A stretch of 64,000 bases of DNA from Yoonia sediminilitoris (GCF_003058085.1 NZ_QBUD01000014.1:1-64000); one strand, 5' to 3'. Shown: positions 17,341 to 28,761, numbered from the stretch's first letter. Made by a program: numbers and translations. Notes: a model not told the origin generated them from the letters alone.

Positions 17341-18069
17341 ATGGCAAAGAAACCGACCAAAAACACATCCGGACGCGGGCAGCGTGATCTGACCGTCAAG
17401 GTGAAAACCGCACGCGGGCGCAAGCTGAGTTCAACCAACTGGCTGCAACGCCAGTTGAACGACCCATATGTAAAACGGGCCAAAGCCGAAGGCTATCGGG
17501 GCAGGGCAGCCTACAAGATACTGGAGCTGGACGACAAATACCGGTTTCTGGTGCCCGGGGCCCGGATCGTCGATCTGGGCTGTGCGCCCGGCGGCTGGTT
17601 GCAAGTTGCGGTCAAACGCGCCAACACATTGGGCGAACGCAAAAGCAAGGCGCAGGGCTATGTGCTGGGCGTCGATCTGCAAGAGGTCGAACCGATTGCG
17701 GGGGCTGAAATTCACCAGCTCGATTTTCTGGAAGATGATGCAGATATCAAGGTCCGCGAATGGTTGGGCGGCACGGCTGATGTGGTGATGTCGGACATGG
17801 CGGCCTCTGCATCAGGACACAAGCAGACCGATCACATGCGTATCATGGCCCTGTGTGAGGCCGCGGCGCATTTTTCTTTTGATGTTCTGACCGAAGGCGG
17901 CACCTTCGTGGCCAAGGTTCTGGCTGGCGGTGCAGAGGGCGATCTGCAAAAACTGCTCAAACAGCGGTTCAAGAAGGTGGCAAACGTCAAACCGCCTGCG
18001 TCACGGTCCGACAGTTCGGAAAAGTTCGTGGTCGCGACCGGGTTCAAAGGGTCAGACGAAAGCGACTGA
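17341..18069 (+). CDS. rlmE: 23S rRNA (uridine-2'-O)-methyltransferase RlmE (FtsJ/RrmJ)
   Basis: The protein has 242 residues. A basic N-terminal extension ([20 protein letters not shown]) is followed by the RrmJ core: [20 protein letters not shown], the SAM-binding [14 protein letters not shown] and [17 protein letters not shown]. The K-D-K-E residues of 2'-O-methyltransferases fit Lys in AAYKI, Asp in VMSDMA, Lys in FVAKVL and Glu near SDSSEKF. It methylates U2552 of 23S rRNA late in 50S assembly. The last 18 bases overlap the convergent glpR gene. Confidence 0.93.
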   Translation: MAKKPTKNTSGRGQRDLTVKVKTARGRKLSSTNWLQRQLNDPYVKRAKAEGYRGRAAYKILELDDKYRFLVPGARIVDLGCAPGGWLQVAVKRANTLGERKSKAQGYVLGVDLQEVEPIAGAEIHQLDFLEDDADIKVREWLGGTADVVMSDMAASASGHKQTDHMRIMALCEAAAHFSFDVLTEGGTFVAKVLAGGAEGDLQKLLKQRFKKVANVKPPASRSDSSEKFVVATGFKGSDESD

Positions 18070-18810
18070 CGTGCTCCAATCGGCACATTGGTTGATCAAT
18101 GCCTCTGACGGGATGCGGTCGGTGATAAAATGTGCGACCTGCGCCAGTGAGGCGACTTTGACCGGTGCTTTGCGCGTAAACTTGCTGCTATCTGCCACAA
18201 GGATTGTCGCGCGTGCCGCCTTGATCACCTGCTGACTGACGCGCACCTCTTCGGGGTCGAAATCAAGCAGGTCACCGCTGAGGTCAATGGCAGATGTACC
18301 AATTACTGCAAAATCAACTTTGAAGCGGTCAATCGCGATTGCGGCCAAATCCCCAACCAAGCCGCCGTCAGAGCGGCGCAGACTGCCGCCTGCGACCACA
18401 ACGTCGCAACCGGGGTTTTGCGCCAGTATATTGGCCACATTCAGGTTATTTGTGACAACCATCAGGTTGCGATGCGCATGTAGGGCATGCGCCACGGCTT
18501 CGGATGTGGTGCCAATGTTCAAAAATAGCGACGCATTGTCAGGGATCAGTTGCGCTGTCCGGCGTGCAATCCTGATTTTGACATCGCGGTTCAGCGCCCG
18601 CCGGTCGCCATAGCCGATGTTGCTGACGCCCGAAGGCAACACAGCGCCGCCATGGGTCCTTTCCAGCAGGCCATCGGTACAAAGCGCGCGCAGGTCCCGT
18701 CGGATCGTTTGCACCGCAACGCCAAGCTCATCGGCCAGGGTTGTTGCAATAACCTTGCCATCGGTCTGGGCGCGCTGGCGGATAAGGGCTTGACGGTTTT
18801 TCGTATCCAT
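18052..18810 (-). CDS. glpR: DeoR-family repressor of glycerol-3-phosphate genes (GlpR)
   Basis: The protein has 252 residues. An N-terminal winged helix-turn-helix ([20 protein letters not shown], then [12 protein letters not shown]) is followed by a DeoR sugar-phosphate sensor domain ([39 protein letters not shown]). Its divergent neighbours glpD and glpK make glycerol-3-phosphate the likely inducer. The gene starts one base from an inverted repeat ATGTTCG/CGAACAT, consistent with autorepression. The 3' end overlaps rlmE tail to tail. Confidence 0.88.
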   Translation of the reverse strand: MDTKNRQALIRQRAQTDGKVIATTLADELGVAVQTIRRDLRALCTDGLLERTHGGAVLPSGVSNIGYGDRRALNRDVKIRIARRTAQLIPDNASLFLNIGTTSEAVAHALHAHRNLMVVTNNLNVANILAQNPGCDVVVAGGSLRRSDGGLVGDLAAIAIDRFKVDFAVIGTSAIDLSGDLLDFDPEEVRVSQQVIKAARATILVADSSKFTRKAPVKVASLAQVAHFITDRIPSEALINQCADWSTSVAFV

Positions 18811-18838
18811 ATGTTCGCTTACTATCCATTACGAACAT
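18811..18838. promoter_or_regulatory. Inverted repeat ATGTTCG-N14-CGAACAT, probable GlpR operator
   Basis: ATGTTCG (18811-18817) and CGAACAT (18832-18838) form a perfect 7-bp inverted repeat directly next to the glpR start. A further GCGAACATT copy lies at 18906-18914, on the glpD side. TTCG/CGAA half-sites are typical of GlpR-type DeoR repressors. Control of both divergent transcripts is inferred. Confidence 0.55.
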
Positions 18839-18978
18839 TGTATAGAGATTAGGCTCTTTAATTATTAGTGTTCTTCGACCTCGCAAAGGTTCGGTGTGTT
18901 TCGTGCGAACATTGCGCTTTGGCGCACTTGCACCCTCCTGCTGTGTTTCATAGCGGGGTGGCAAACGAGGGGACGCAG

Positions 18979-20520
18979 ATGCAAACGGACTTCGATATCT
19001 TTATTATTGGCGGCGGTATCAACGGCTGCGGCGTTGCGCGTGACGCGGCAGGTCGGGGCATGAAGGTCGGGTTGGCCGAGATGCACGATCTGGCTGGCGC
19101 GACATCTTCGGCTTCGACTAAGCTGTTTCACGGGGGTTTGCGGTATCTTGAATTCTTTGAATTTGGCTTGGTGCGCAAGGCGCTGATCGAACGCGAAGTC
19201 CTTTTGAAAGCGATGCCGCACATCAGTTGGCCCATGCGCTTCGTGTTACCATACCACCCTGACATGCGGTTCGAGAGCGAAACACCCACGTCGCGCCTGC
19301 TGTCGCTGGTGATGCCATGGATGAAAGGACGCAGGCCCGCATGGCTGATCCGGCTGGGGCTTTTCATCTATGACAATCTTGGCGGACGCAAAATTCTGCC
19401 TCCGACACGTGTTGTCGATCTGACAAAGCGGCCCGTTGGTGCACCGCTGAAGGGCAAGTTCAAGACAGCATATGAATATTCTGATTGCTGGGTCGAGGAT
19501 TCGCGCCTTGTCGTTTTGAATGCCCGCGATGCGCAGGACCACGGTGCCCAGATTATGACCCGTACAAAAGTCGTCAGTGCTGCCCGTGTCGACGACCATT
19601 GGGAAATCGTCACTGAAAGGGATGGCCAGCAGCTGACATTTACAGCGCGTGGTCTGGTCAACGCGGGCGGCCCGTGGGTCGAGGATGTAATCCGCAACGC
19701 AGTGCGCCTGAATTCCACCGAAGGCGTCAGGCTTGTGCGCGGCAGCCATATCGTCACCAAAAAGCTGTTTGACCACGACAAGGCTTATTTCTTTCAGGGC
19801 GAAGACGGGCGCATCATTTTCGCGATCCCCTATGAAACGGACTTTACACTGATCGGGACCACAGATGCCGAACATGATGATCTGTCTCGCAAGCCCACGG
19901 CAACCGATGCAGAACAAGATTATCTATGCCAGTTCGCGTCGCAATATTTTGAAAAGCCAGTGACGCGCGACGATATCGTCTGGACCTATTCGGGCGTGCG
20001 TCCACTTTATGATGACGGGGCGAAGTCGGCGACAGCAGCGACACGGGATTATGTGTTGTCATTAGATGAAAATGGGGCGCCACTCTTGAATATATTTGGC
20101 GGAAAGATCACCACCTATCGCAAGCTCGCCGAAAATGCCTTGAAAAAACTGACCCCAGCGTTGGGTGATACACAGACTTGGACAGCGGGCGTGGCACTTC
20201 CCGGCGGGAATTTCGCCGTTGCCGACCGGGACCGATTGGTCAGCCAATTGCAGGCCGATTATCCATTCTTGTCCCCCGCTTGGGCGCTGCGGCTGATCAA
20301 AGCATATGGCACAGAAGCACGTGACATTCTGGGTGACGCCAAGGCCGCCGCTGATCTGGGCGTGGATTTCGGTGCAACCCTGACCGAAAAAGAAGTCAAA
20401 TGGCTGGCGGAAAAAGAATATGCCCAGACGGCAGAAGATATCCTGTGGCGGCGCAGCAAGCTAGGGTTGCGCATGACACCGGACCAAGTTGCCGTGCTTG
20501 AAAATTACATGGGCGGTTGA
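18979..20520 (+). CDS. glpD: Aerobic glycerol-3-phosphate dehydrogenase
   Basis: The protein has 513 residues from [20 protein letters not shown]; an upstream in-frame ATG at 18868 would wrongly extend the dinucleotide-binding start. The FAD motif is [44 protein letters not shown] and [14 protein letters not shown] are hallmarks of GlpD. It oxidises sn-glycerol-3-phosphate to dihydroxyacetone phosphate and passes electrons to ubiquinone at the inner membrane. The glycerol kinase gene follows 46 bases later. No glycerol uptake genes are present in the window. Confidence 0.96.
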   Translation: MQTDFDIFIIGGGINGCGVARDAAGRGMKVGLAEMHDLAGATSSASTKLFHGGLRYLEFFEFGLVRKALIEREVLLKAMPHISWPMRFVLPYHPDMRFESETPTSRLLSLVMPWMKGRRPAWLIRLGLFIYDNLGGRKILPPTRVVDLTKRPVGAPLKGKFKTAYEYSDCWVEDSRLVVLNARDAQDHGAQIMTRTKVVSAARVDDHWEIVTERDGQQLTFTARGLVNAGGPWVEDVIRNAVRLNSTEGVRLVRGSHIVTKKLFDHDKAYFFQGEDGRIIFAIPYETDFTLIGTTDAEHDDLSRKPTATDAEQDYLCQFASQYFEKPVTRDDIVWTYSGVRPLYDDGAKSATAATRDYVLSLDENGAPLLNIFGGKITTYRKLAENALKKLTPALGDTQTWTAGVALPGGNFAVADRDRLVSQLQADYPFLSPAWALRLIKAYGTEARDILGDAKAAADLGVDFGATLTEKEVKWLAEKEYAQTAEDILWRRSKLGLRMTPDQVAVLENYMGG

Positions 20521-20566
20521 ACCCGCCTCACAGACAGATAACCTGCCAGCAACATCGGGGGGACAC

Positions 20567-22060
20567 ATGAGTTATATTCTGGCCATTGACCAAGGCACCA
20601 CATCCAGCCGCGCGATCGTCTTTGATGCGGACATGCAGATCGTCGAAACGGCGCAAGAGGAATTCGCACAGCATTTCCCCAAGTCAGGCTGGGTGGAACA
20701 TGACCCAGCCGATATCTGGGACACGGTTGTCAGGACGTGCCGTGCCGCGATTGAAAAGGCGCACCTTGCGGCCAGTGATATTGCTGCAATCGGTATCACA
20801 AACCAGCGCGAAACAACGCTGGTTTGGGACAAGAGCACAGGTGAGCCGATCCATAATGCGATTGTCTGGCAAGACCGCAGGACATCGCCATTTTGCGAAG
20901 CACTGCGCGCCGAAGGGTTCGAGCCTGAAATCACGCAGCGTACGGGCCTTCTGGCCGACCCGTATTTTTCGGGCACCAAACTGCATTACATTCTGAACAA
21001 CGTTCCAGGCGCCCAAGAGCGCGCGGAAGCGGGCGAATTACTGTTTGGCACGGTCGACAGCTACCTGATCTGGAAGATGACCAACGGTGCCCGTCATGTC
21101 TGCGACGCAACGAACGCCGCACGTACGATGCTCTACGATATTCGCAATGGCCGATGGAGCAAGACGATTTGCGACCGTTTTGGCATCCCTGTGACGATGC
21201 TGCCTCGGGTGCTGGACTGTGCCGCGGATTTTGGCACGACGGACCCGGGCCTGTTTGGTGCATCCATCCCGATCATGGGGGTCGCGGGCGACCAGCAGGC
21301 TGCGACCATCGGGCAGGCGTGTTTCCAACCCGGCATGATGAAATCCACTTACGGTACGGGCTGTTTTGCCCTGCTCAACACCGGCGACACGCTGGTGGAA
21401 AGCAAAAAACGGTTGTTGGGGACCATTGCCTATCAGTTCGATGGCAAGCCCACATATGCGCTGGAAGGGTCGATTTTTATTGCCGGCGCAGTCGTGCAAT
21501 GGCTGCGTGACGGCTTGCAGATCATCGCCGATGCGTCTGAAACGATGCCGCTGGCCCAAAGTGCCGACGCAGGGCAGGAACTTTACATGGTGCCCGCCTT
21601 CACCGGCTTGGGCGCACCATACTGGGACGCCGAGGCGCGGGGCGCGATTTTTGGACTGACGCGCAATTCCGGCCCCGCCGAATTTGCCCGCGCTGCGTTG
21701 GAAAGCGTGGGCTTTCAGACCCGCGACCTGCTTGAGGCAATGAAAAGCGACTGGCCTGATGCATCGGGCGAAGGCGTGCTGCGGGTGGACGGCGGGATGA
21801 GCGCGTCGGACTGGGCGATGCAGTTCCTATCCGACATCATCGGTGCGCCTGTTGATCGCCCGACAATTCTGGAAACCACCGCTTTGGGGGCTGCTTGGCT
21901 GGCGGGGATGCGGGCGGGCGTCTATCCCGACCAAGCGGGGTTCGCGGCAAACTGGGCTCTTGAAAAACGGTTTGATCCGGCAATGGATGAGGCGACGCGC
22001 GAACGCCGCTATGCTGGCTGGAAAGACGCCGTGCGGCGGACGCTGACGACGGACCAATAG
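20567..22060 (+). CDS. glpK: Glycerol kinase
   Basis: The protein has 497 residues from [20 protein letters not shown], with GGGGGGA just upstream; the frame extends back to 20489 but overlaps glpD. FGGY-family signatures are present: [39 protein letters not shown] and [18 protein letters not shown], with [17 protein letters not shown] near the end. It phosphorylates glycerol to sn-glycerol-3-phosphate in the cytoplasm. It forms an operon with glpD, divergent from glpR. Confidence 0.97.
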   Translation: MSYILAIDQGTTSSRAIVFDADMQIVETAQEEFAQHFPKSGWVEHDPADIWDTVVRTCRAAIEKAHLAASDIAAIGITNQRETTLVWDKSTGEPIHNAIVWQDRRTSPFCEALRAEGFEPEITQRTGLLADPYFSGTKLHYILNNVPGAQERAEAGELLFGTVDSYLIWKMTNGARHVCDATNAARTMLYDIRNGRWSKTICDRFGIPVTMLPRVLDCAADFGTTDPGLFGASIPIMGVAGDQQAATIGQACFQPGMMKSTYGTGCFALLNTGDTLVESKKRLLGTIAYQFDGKPTYALEGSIFIAGAVVQWLRDGLQIIADASETMPLAQSADAGQELYMVPAFTGLGAPYWDAEARGAIFGLTRNSGPAEFARAALESVGFQTRDLLEAMKSDWPDASGEGVLRVDGGMSASDWAMQFLSDIIGAPVDRPTILETTALGAAWLAGMRAGVYPDQAGFAANWALEKRFDPAMDEATRERRYAGWKDAVRRTLTTDQ

Positions 22061-22088
22061 TTTCTGTCATGGGCAATGTGGGATAGCT

Positions 22089-23285
22089 TCAGCTGGAAAA
22101 GCGTGCGTTCCAAAGCTCAGCGCGTGCACGATCTCGCCTGTCATAGTCGGCGACAGCGGTTGCAAGATCGCGCGGTTCATCCGTTGCGCGGTCTTCACCG
22201 ATATCCGTCAATCGCATCGAATACCACGCGGTGATGCCGCCCTCTGGCGGGTCGGTGAATTTTGGGAAAGCCGGGCCGCCGGATTTGGTGGCGCGCCACG
22301 CGTTTGGAAGTGCAGGGTCAAGGACTAGCGCGCGCGCCAAGCCGACCATATCGACAGCGCCATTCGCAAGGGCCACTTCCGCTTCCTCAAAGGTTTTGAA
22401 GCCTCCCGTAGCCATAAGCGGCTTACTTGTCTTGCTGCGCGCCTGTTGTGCAAAGTCAAGAAAATAGGGCCCTCGACCGATGCTGTCGGACGCAGACTGC
22501 GCACCGGGGAAATAGGTGCCCCCGCTGATGTCGATCAGATCGATGGTGGAATTATCCAGCGTTGCGATAACGGCAAGGGCATCCGTGGGCATGAAGCCAC
22601 CCTTGAGCCGGTCACTTGAATTCAGTTTCACCGCAACTGGAAAGGCGGGTCCAACTGCGGCGCGGATGGCGTCAATCACCTCAAGCAAAAGTCGCATTCT
22701 GCCGTCGATGGACCCGCCATAAGCATCCTCGCGCATATTGAACAAGGGCGACAGGAACTGGCTGAGCAGGAATCCGTGTGCTGCGTGAACTTGGACGCCT
22801 GCAAAGCCGAGGTCCTTGGCGAGGGACGCAGTATGGGCAAATGCGGCGGGCAGCGCGCGGACCTCATCCAGTGACAAGGCCTCACATGTGAGGCCGGGCA
22901 GGTCCAGCGCGCTTGGTCCTTTGGGCGTGCTGATCTGCGGGTGCGCCATCGCCCCTGCGTGCCCGAGTTGCAGCCAAAGCTGCGCCCCGTCTGCCGCCCC
23001 GGCGTCGGCGAGTTTTCTGAATTGACCCATGTCAGAATCGTGCCGCAGGACAAGGTTGCCGGGCTTTTCCGCAAAATGGGGGTCGCCCTGTACTTCTCCG
23101 ATGATCGACACAGCCACGCCGCCATTTGCCCAGCGTTCGTAAAGCCTGACTTGCGGATCAGTCGGGTTGCCGCGCCCGTCGCCAAGCGAATCCGACATGG
23201 CTGACTTGGCGATACGGTTCTTGAGGACAGCGCCACATGGCAAGGTGAGCGGCTGAAACAGGGACGGGTCTGCGTGGTCACCCAT
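22089..23285 (-). CDS. NADH:flavin oxidoreductase of the Old Yellow Enzyme family
   Basis: The protein has 398 residues from MGDHADPSLFQPLTLPCGAV. It shows the OYE barrel: KNRIAKSAMSDSLGD binds FMN, LWLQLGHAGAMAHP and FAGVQVHAAHGFLLSQFLSP carry the substrate-side His pair, and LMATGGFKTFEEAE binds the flavin phosphate. It lacks the Fe-S and second domains of dienoyl-CoA reductase. It would reduce activated C=C bonds with NAD(P)H. The natural substrate is unknown. Its start overlaps the end of the upstream sulfotransferase gene by eight bases, so both are likely co-transcribed. Confidence 0.85.
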   Translation of the reverse strand: MGDHADPSLFQPLTLPCGAVLKNRIAKSAMSDSLGDGRGNPTDPQVRLYERWANGGVAVSIIGEVQGDPHFAEKPGNLVLRHDSDMGQFRKLADAGAADGAQLWLQLGHAGAMAHPQISTPKGPSALDLPGLTCEALSLDEVRALPAAFAHTASLAKDLGFAGVQVHAAHGFLLSQFLSPLFNMREDAYGGSIDGRMRLLLEVIDAIRAAVGPAFPVAVKLNSSDRLKGGFMPTDALAVIATLDNSTIDLIDISGGTYFPGAQSASDSIGRGPYFLDFAQQARSKTSKPLMATGGFKTFEEAEVALANGAVDMVGLARALVLDPALPNAWRATKSGGPAFPKFTDPPEGGITAWYSMRLTDIGEDRATDEPRDLATAVADYDRRDRARAELWNARFSS

Positions 23286-23907
23286 GCCGTGCCATTCCCC
23301 ATACTTCAAACTCCGCGGCGCGCTTGTCGCGCAGCCTGGTTTCAACCTCGGGCGATAAGGCAAGCGGCATCTGTGGCGAGACGTTCTTTTGCTTGAGTGT
23401 GATCTCCATCCCCAGCCGATCTTCCAGATATCCGCGCCAGATATCCGTGGCCTCGTAGCGGAACAGATGCTCTACACCCAACTCACCGTCATTGATCCGC
23501 AGGAATTTGTTTTGCGAACCGACATTGGCATAGGGCGCGGGGTTTCCCTTGCAGTATTCCAGCACGAAATCATCAAAACTGACGTCGCGGGTGCTGTTTT
23601 CATGACCAATCAAATCGTCCCGCGTCCGGTATCGATACCAACTGCCCAGCCAGTCAATGGGATTACGCACAATCGCCATGAGTTCAGGCGTCTGACCGCC
23701 GGCCTGTATGAAAAACGGGCGCAAGAATCGTTTATAGCGATAGCACGGCGCATGCTTTAATTGTGGCGGATCACGCAGAACCATGGACGCACGCGGCGCC
23801 AATGCCCCCTCGATCGCGGTTGACCCTGTCTTGGGAACAGCCAGTAAAACAAGATTTTCTTTCCAGAAAACAAGCATTTGTTCGGCAACTTTCATTAGTC
23901 TGGCCAC
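23278..23907 (-). CDS. Sulfotransferase-family protein
   Basis: The protein has 209 residues. LVLLAVPKTGSTAIEGAL is the PAPS 5'-phosphosulfate loop and MAIVRNPIDWLGSWYRYR the 3'-phosphate loop with the Arg/Ser pair of sulfotransferases. The rest (VSFDDFVLEYCKGNPAPYAN, LFRYEATDIWRGYLEDRLG) fits the fold. Bacterial members sulfate glycans or lipids or have unknown targets. An alternative ATG four codons later (23895) is equally possible. It overlaps the OYE gene downstream and is read away from recA. Confidence 0.75.
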   Translation of the reverse strand: MARLMKVAEQMLVFWKENLVLLAVPKTGSTAIEGALAPRASMVLRDPPQLKHAPCYRYKRFLRPFFIQAGGQTPELMAIVRNPIDWLGSWYRYRTRDDLIGHENSTRDVSFDDFVLEYCKGNPAPYANVGSQNKFLRINDGELGVEHLFRYEATDIWRGYLEDRLGMEITLKQKNVSPQMPLALSPEVETRLRDKRAAEFEVWGMARHG

Positions 23908-23995
23908 TGTACACTAATATTTAACCACTCCTGCCAGAAGATGAACCTGTAAAATTTTAGTTGCAATGTTCTTCTTTTGGTCTCATTTAGGGTGA

Positions 23996-24010
23996 GAACA
24001 CAATAAGAAC
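23996..24010 (+). promoter_or_regulatory. SOS (LexA) box of recA, GAAC-N7-GAAC
   Basis: GAACACAATAAGAAC lies 50 bases before the recA start. GAAC-N7-GAAC, or GTTC-N7-GTTC on the other strand, is the known LexA site of alphaproteobacteria such as Rhodobacter. A weaker GTTC-N7-GGTC sits about 25 bases further upstream. It marks recA as DNA-damage inducible. Confidence 0.85.
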
Positions 24011-24059
24011 AAAGCAGTCATTGTAGCACCTGCGTGCGCATGAAATAAGGACGGGAAAT

Positions 24060-25136
24060 ATGGCAACGGCAGATCTCCTCAAAATGGTTGATAAAAAGAC
24101 AGCAGACAAAGAAAAGGCATTGGAAAGTGCCTTGGCCCAGATTGAACGGCAGTTCGGTAAAGGGTCCATCATGAAGCTTGGCGGCGAAAACAAGATGGCC
24201 GATATCGAGGCGACGTCGACAGGCTCACTTGGGTTGGATATCGCGCTTGGCATTGGTGGGCTGCCAAAGGGCCGCGTGATTGAAATCTACGGTCCTGAAT
24301 CGTCTGGTAAGACAACGCTGACGCTGCACGCCATTGCCGAAGAACAGAAAAAAGGCGGCGTTTGTGCCTTTGTCGATGCTGAACACGCGCTTGACCCGCA
24401 ATATGCCAAAAAGCTGGGCGTGAACCTTGACGAATTGCTGATCTCCCAGCCTGACACGGGTGAACAGGCGCTGGAAATCGTCGATACGCTGGTGCGGTCG
24501 GGTGCCGTGTCGTTGGTTGTGGTTGACTCGGTTGCCGCCCTGACGCCGAAATCCGAATTGGAAGGTGACATGGGCGACAGTTCTGTCGGTGTCCACGCCC
24601 GCCTGATGAGTCAGGCGATGCGCAAACTGACCGGTTCGATCAACCGCTCTGGCTGTATGGTGATCTTTATCAACCAGATCCGGATGAAAATCGGCGTGAT
24701 GTTCGGATCACCGGAAACGACGACCGGCGGGAACGCGTTGAAATTCTATGCCTCGGTGCGTCTGGATATTCGCCGCATTGGCGCGATCAAGGATCGAGAC
24801 GAAGTTGTTGGTAACGCAACCCGCGTAAAGGTCGTCAAGAACAAGGTGGCCCCGCCATTCAAGCAGGTCGAATTCGATATCATGTATGGCGAAGGTATCT
24901 CCAAGAATGGTGAATTGCTTGACCTCGGGGTCAAGGCTGGCGTGGTGGAGAAATCCGGCGCATGGTTCAGCTATGGCGATGAGCGGATCGGGCAGGGCCG
25001 CGAGAACTCCAAGATGTTCCTGCGTGAAAACCCCAAGATCGCGCATGAGATCGAAGACAAGATCCGCGCGGCGCATGGTCTGGACTTTGATGCGGACAAT
25101 GACGGGCCGGATGATGACAATCTGGTCGAAGTCTAG
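24060..25136 (+). CDS. recA: Recombinase RecA
   Basis: The protein has 358 residues. The Walker A is [49 protein letters not shown] (loop L2) and the acidic C-terminus ([15 protein letters not shown]) are typical. It forms filaments on single-stranded DNA, drives strand exchange and triggers LexA self-cleavage. The start at 24060 is followed by a second possible ATG eight codons later. An alphaproteobacterial LexA box precedes it and a clear terminator follows. Confidence 0.98.
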   Translation: MATADLLKMVDKKTADKEKALESALAQIERQFGKGSIMKLGGENKMADIEATSTGSLGLDIALGIGGLPKGRVIEIYGPESSGKTTLTLHAIAEEQKKGGVCAFVDAEHALDPQYAKKLGVNLDELLISQPDTGEQALEIVDTLVRSGAVSLVVVDSVAALTPKSELEGDMGDSSVGVHARLMSQAMRKLTGSINRSGCMVIFINQIRMKIGVMFGSPETTTGGNALKFYASVRLDIRRIGAIKDRDEVVGNATRVKVVKNKVAPPFKQVEFDIMYGEGISKNGELLDLGVKAGVVEKSGAWFSYGDERIGQGRENSKMFLRENPKIAHEIEDKIRAAHGLDFDADNDGPDDDNLVEV

Positions 25137-25158
25137 GTCCCGTAGACAATGGAACAGA

Positions 25159-25185
25159 GGCGTCACGTTGCGGTGGCGCCTTTTT
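25159..25185 (+). terminator. Rho-independent terminator of recA
   Basis: GGCGTCAC and GTGGCGCC form an 8-bp stem (one T-G pair) around a six-base loop, followed by five Ts. It lies 22 bases after the recA stop and before alaS. Confidence 0.85.
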
Positions 25186-25259
25186 CGTTTGTGCCTGTGG
25201 ACAGTGCGGGGGCGCAGGGCTATTTCTGCCCCCGATAGCCGCATTTATGGAAACCTGCC

Positions 25260-27917
25260 ATGACGTCCCTCGCTGATATTCGATCAACGTTCCTGAACTA
25301 CTTCCGCAGCCAAGGGCATGAGGTCGTGGCGTCCAGCCCGCTGGTGCCGCGTAATGACCCGACGCTGATGTTTACTAATTCTGGCATGGTGCAGTTCAAA
25401 AACCTGTTCACCGGTGTTGAAACCCGTGATTACACGCGCGCGACCACCAGCCAGAAATGTGTGCGTGCGGGCGGCAAGCACAATGACCTTGATAACGTGG
25501 GGATGACCGCGCGCCACCTGACGTTCTTTGAAATGCTCGGTAATTTCAGCTTTGGCGACTATTTCAAGGAGCAGGCCATTCCCTACGCATGGGAGTTGGT
25601 CACAAAGGAATTCGATATCCCCAAGGACAAGCTGCTGGTCACGGTCTATCACACCGACGATGAGGCCGCTGATTTGTGGAAGAAAGTCGCGGGCCTGCCG
25701 GATGACCGCATCATTCGTATTCCAACGGATGACAATTTCTGGCGCATGGGTCCCACCGGACCTTGCGGGCCTTGCACCGAGATTTTCTTTGATCACGGAG
25801 AGCATATCTGGGGCGGTCCTCCGGGTACGCCCGAAGAGGATGGCGACCGGTTCATTGAAATCTGGAACCTCGTCTTTATGCAGGATGAACAGTTTGACGA
25901 CGGCTCGACCAAGCCGTTGCCAATGCAGTCGATTGATACCGGCATGGGGCTGGAACGCATTTCGTCGCTGCTGCAAGGCACCAACAATGTCTTTGAAACC
26001 GACCTGATGAAGGCGCTGGTTGATGCCTCGGCTAATGCCACATCAACCGGGACGGATGAAAACGTCATCACCCACCACCGGGTGATTGCCGACCACCTGC
26101 GCTCTACCTCGTTTTTGATTGCCGAAGGTGTGCTGCCGTCCAATGAAGGGCGCGGTTATGTGCTGCGCCGCATCATGCGCCGTGCGATGCGTCACGCGCA
26201 TTTGCTGGGGGCGAAGGACCCGGTCATGCACCAGCTTGTGCCCGCGTTGGTGCAGCAGATGGGCTCTGCCTATCCCGAATTGGGGCAGGGGCAACGCTTG
26301 ATTGAAGAAACACTTCTGAACGAAGAAGTGCGGTTCAAGCAAACGCTGGATCGCGGTTTGAAGCTGCTGGATGATGAGTTGGCAGGGCTGCCTGAAGAAG
26401 CGGCGCTGCCGGGTGAAGCTGCCTTCAAGCTGTATGACACTTACGGTTTTCCGCTGGACCTGACGCAGGATGCGCTGCGTGAAAAGGGTCGGGCCGTTGA
26501 TACCGAAGGTTTTGATGCGGCCATGGCCGAACAGAAAGCCAAGGCGCGCGCGGCATGGTCTGGCACCGGCGCTGCTGCGGATGCGGCGATCTGGTTTGAT
26601 GTGGCTGACAAACATGGTGCCACGGATTTTCTGGGTTACGATACGCTGAAAGCCGAGGGCCAGGTGCAGGCGCTGGTTGTCGACGGCGCGCTGACGGACA
26701 AGGCTGACGGAGCAGTGCAAATCGTGCTGAATCAAACACCATTCTACGCCGAAGCAGGTGGTCAGGTGGGTGATGCCGGTGTGCTGCAAACGGAAACCGG
26801 TAGTGCCACGATCACTGACACCAAAAAAGTGGAAGGTGTATATGTGCATATCGCTGAAGTGACGCAAGGCACCATCAGCGCGGGCCAAGGTGCCACGCTG
26901 TCGGTTGATCCTTTGCGACGGGCAGCGATTCAGGCGAACCACTCTGCCACGCACCTGCTGAACGAGGCGCTGCGCGAAACACTTGGCGATCACATCGCGC
27001 AGCGCGGGTCGCTGAACGCGCCGGACAGGTTGCGGTTCGATTTCAGTCATACCAAGCCGCTTAGCCTTGATGAGTTGCGCCAGATTGAAAAGGACGTCAA
27101 CGCCCTGATCCGCCAGAACACGCCTGTTGAAACCCGGATAATGACCCCCGACGATGCCCGCGCCATGGGCGCGCAGGCGCTTTTTGGCGAAAAATATGGC
27201 GAAGAGGTCCGCGTTGTTTCCATGGGCAAGCAGACAGGCTCCGGCAAGGGCGTTGGGGGCGACACCTACTCGCTGGAACTTTGCGGTGGCACCCATGTGC
27301 GGCAATTGGGCGAGATTGGCACCTTTGTGACTTTGGGCGATAGTGCCTCAAGTGCGGGCGTGCGTCGGATCGAGGCGCTGACAGGGCAGGCGGCACTTGA
27401 TTATCTGCGCGCGCAGGATGCCCGGTTGGCGCAGGTTGCCTCCAGCCTGAAAGCCCCGGCAAGTGAAGTGCCCGACCGGATCAAAGCGTTGCTTGATGAA
27501 CGCAAAGCACTCGCCAACGAGGTTGCGCAATTGCGGCGCGAACTGGCCATGGGTGGCGGCGCGAAAGAGGCCAGCCCGACCGAAACCATTAACGGGATTC
27601 CATTTCAGGCACAGGTCTTGTCGGGCGTCACGGGCAAGGACCTGCCATCGCTGATTGACGATATGAAATCAGCTATGGGCAGCGGGGCTGTCCTGCTGAT
27701 CGCCGACACAGGCGGCAAGGCCGCTGTGGCTGTCGGCGTGACGGATGATCTGAAGGAAAAAATATCGGCTGTTGATATTCTGCGCGCTGTAACGCCCCAA
27801 TTGGGTGGCAAAGGCGGCGGCGGTCGCCCTGATATGGCCCAAGGTGGCGGCGCGTCTGCTGAAAACGCCGATGCGGCAATTGCGGCTGCGAAACATGTGC
27901 TGGAGGAACTGAAATGA
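25260..27917 (+). CDS. alaS: Alanyl-tRNA synthetase
   Basis: The protein has 885 residues, the full family length. The class II catalytic domain starts with [20 protein letters not shown] and includes [14 protein letters not shown], followed by the tRNA-recognition domain. The editing domain carries [19 protein letters not shown] and the zinc ligands up to [16 protein letters not shown]. The C-Ala domain ends with the Gly-rich [16 protein letters not shown]. It charges tRNA-Ala in the cytoplasm. A DUF1330 gene overlaps its stop by four bases (ATGA). Confidence 0.98.
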   Translation: MTSLADIRSTFLNYFRSQGHEVVASSPLVPRNDPTLMFTNSGMVQFKNLFTGVETRDYTRATTSQKCVRAGGKHNDLDNVGMTARHLTFFEMLGNFSFGDYFKEQAIPYAWELVTKEFDIPKDKLLVTVYHTDDEAADLWKKVAGLPDDRIIRIPTDDNFWRMGPTGPCGPCTEIFFDHGEHIWGGPPGTPEEDGDRFIEIWNLVFMQDEQFDDGSTKPLPMQSIDTGMGLERISSLLQGTNNVFETDLMKALVDASANATSTGTDENVITHHRVIADHLRSTSFLIAEGVLPSNEGRGYVLRRIMRRAMRHAHLLGAKDPVMHQLVPALVQQMGSAYPELGQGQRLIEETLLNEEVRFKQTLDRGLKLLDDELAGLPEEAALPGEAAFKLYDTYGFPLDLTQDALREKGRAVDTEGFDAAMAEQKAKARAAWSGTGAAADAAIWFDVADKHGATDFLGYDTLKAEGQVQALVVDGALTDKADGAVQIVLNQTPFYAEAGGQVGDAGVLQTETGSATITDTKKVEGVYVHIAEVTQGTISAGQGATLSVDPLRRAAIQANHSATHLLNEALRETLGDHIAQRGSLNAPDRLRFDFSHTKPLSLDELRQIEKDVNALIRQNTPVETRIMTPDDARAMGAQALFGEKYGEEVRVVSMGKQTGSGKGVGGDTYSLELCGGTHVRQLGEIGTFVTLGDSASSAGVRRIEALTGQAALDYLRAQDARLAQVASSLKAPASEVPDRIKALLDERKALANEVAQLRRELAMGGGAKEASPTETINGIPFQAQVLSGVTGKDLPSLIDDMKSAMGSGAVLLIADTGGKAAVAVGVTDDLKEKISAVDILRAVTPQLGGKGGGGRPDMAQGGGASAENADAAIAAAKHVLEELK

Positions 27918-28201
27918 GCGCGCTTTGGATTGCCCATGTGACTGTCACGGACGACGCAGCATACAAGAAATATGCCGAATTGGCGGGGCCCGCGATTGCC
28001 GACCACGGCGGGATATTCATCGCGCGCGGTGGCCGTTATGTGCAACTTGAGGGCAAGGACCGTCCCCGCAACGTGGTGGCGCGTTTCCCGTCAGTCGAGG
28101 ACGCGGTGGCCTGCTATAACTCAGATGCCTATCAGGCCGCGCTTGACCACGCACGCGGTGCGTCAGAACGCGAACTGATGGTGGTTGAAATCACCGATTA
28201 A
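27914..28201 (+). CDS. DUF1330 protein
   Basis: The protein has 95 residues with the DUF1330 pattern ([54 protein letters not shown]). This is a dimeric alpha/beta-barrel of the EthD/ABM type, role unknown. It overlaps alaS by four bases and is probably translationally coupled to it. Its stop interlocks with that of the convergent VOC gene (TTAA shared). Confidence 0.85.
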   Translation: MSALWIAHVTVTDDAAYKKYAELAGPAIADHGGIFIARGGRYVQLEGKDRPRNVVARFPSVEDAVACYNSDAYQAALDHARGASERELMVVEITD

Positions 28202-28761
28202 TTGTTATCCGACAGGCTGTTGCTGTTTTCAGCGACCAACGCTGTGATCGCATCGGCCAGATGCACCGTGTCGATTTGACTGTCGCCTGCGGCCACCCGG
28301 ATCAGGTGCGCGCGGTGTAGCACGTCGGTATGGGTCAGACCGGCTGGTGGTTCAAACCGATAGGACGCCATTTCAATCAGCATACCGCAGGGATCGCGGA
28401 AATATATGCTGTCCATGAACCCACGGTCCTTGGGTCCGGAGTTCTTGATTCCACGCGCGGCGAGCCGATCAACTAATTGGTCAAAGGTGACTTTGGATAC
28501 GTTGAACGCCAGATGGTGCAAATACCCCTGGCCCTGATCAATAGACTTATCGCCCGGTTTGCGGTTTTCGGATGTGAAAACGGTGATCAACCGCCCGTCG
28601 CCCGGTTCGAAATAAAGATGACCCTGTTTAGGGTCGTCCAGATTGGGTTGCTCGAAAACGAAAGGCATTCCCAGCACGCCTTCCCAGAAATCAATGGTGG
28701 ATTGCCGGTCTGCGCCGGTGACGGTGATATGATGGACCCCCTGGGTCTGTAATTTGTGCAT
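28198..28761 (-). CDS. VOC-family (glyoxalase/dioxygenase-like) protein
   Basis: The protein has 187 residues from MHKLQTQGVHHITVTGAD; GGAGGGG stands just upstream, so the longer frame to 28782 is rejected. It carries a VOC fold: HHITVTGADRQSTIDFWEGV, GHLYFEPGDGRLITVFTSE, YLHHLAFNVSKVTFDQLVD and IYFRDPCGMLIEMASYRF. The metal ligands His, His and Glu are in place for a glyoxalase or ring-cleaving dioxygenase relative. The substrate cannot be named. About 140 bases without a gene separate it from the DUF6639-like gene. Confidence 0.8.
   Translation of the reverse strand: MHKLQTQGVHHITVTGADRQSTIDFWEGVLGMPFVFEQPNLDDPKQGHLYFEPGDGRLITVFTSENRKPGDKSIDQGQGYLHHLAFNVSKVTFDQLVDRLAARGIKNSGPKDRGFMDSIYFRDPCGMLIEMASYRFEPPAGLTHTDVLHRAHLIRVAAGDSQIDTVHLADAITALVAENSNSLSDNN

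Noticed and set aside
26043..27305. 420-codon open frame on the minus strand within alaS
   Set aside because: Antisense shadow of alaS, with no recognisable protein text.
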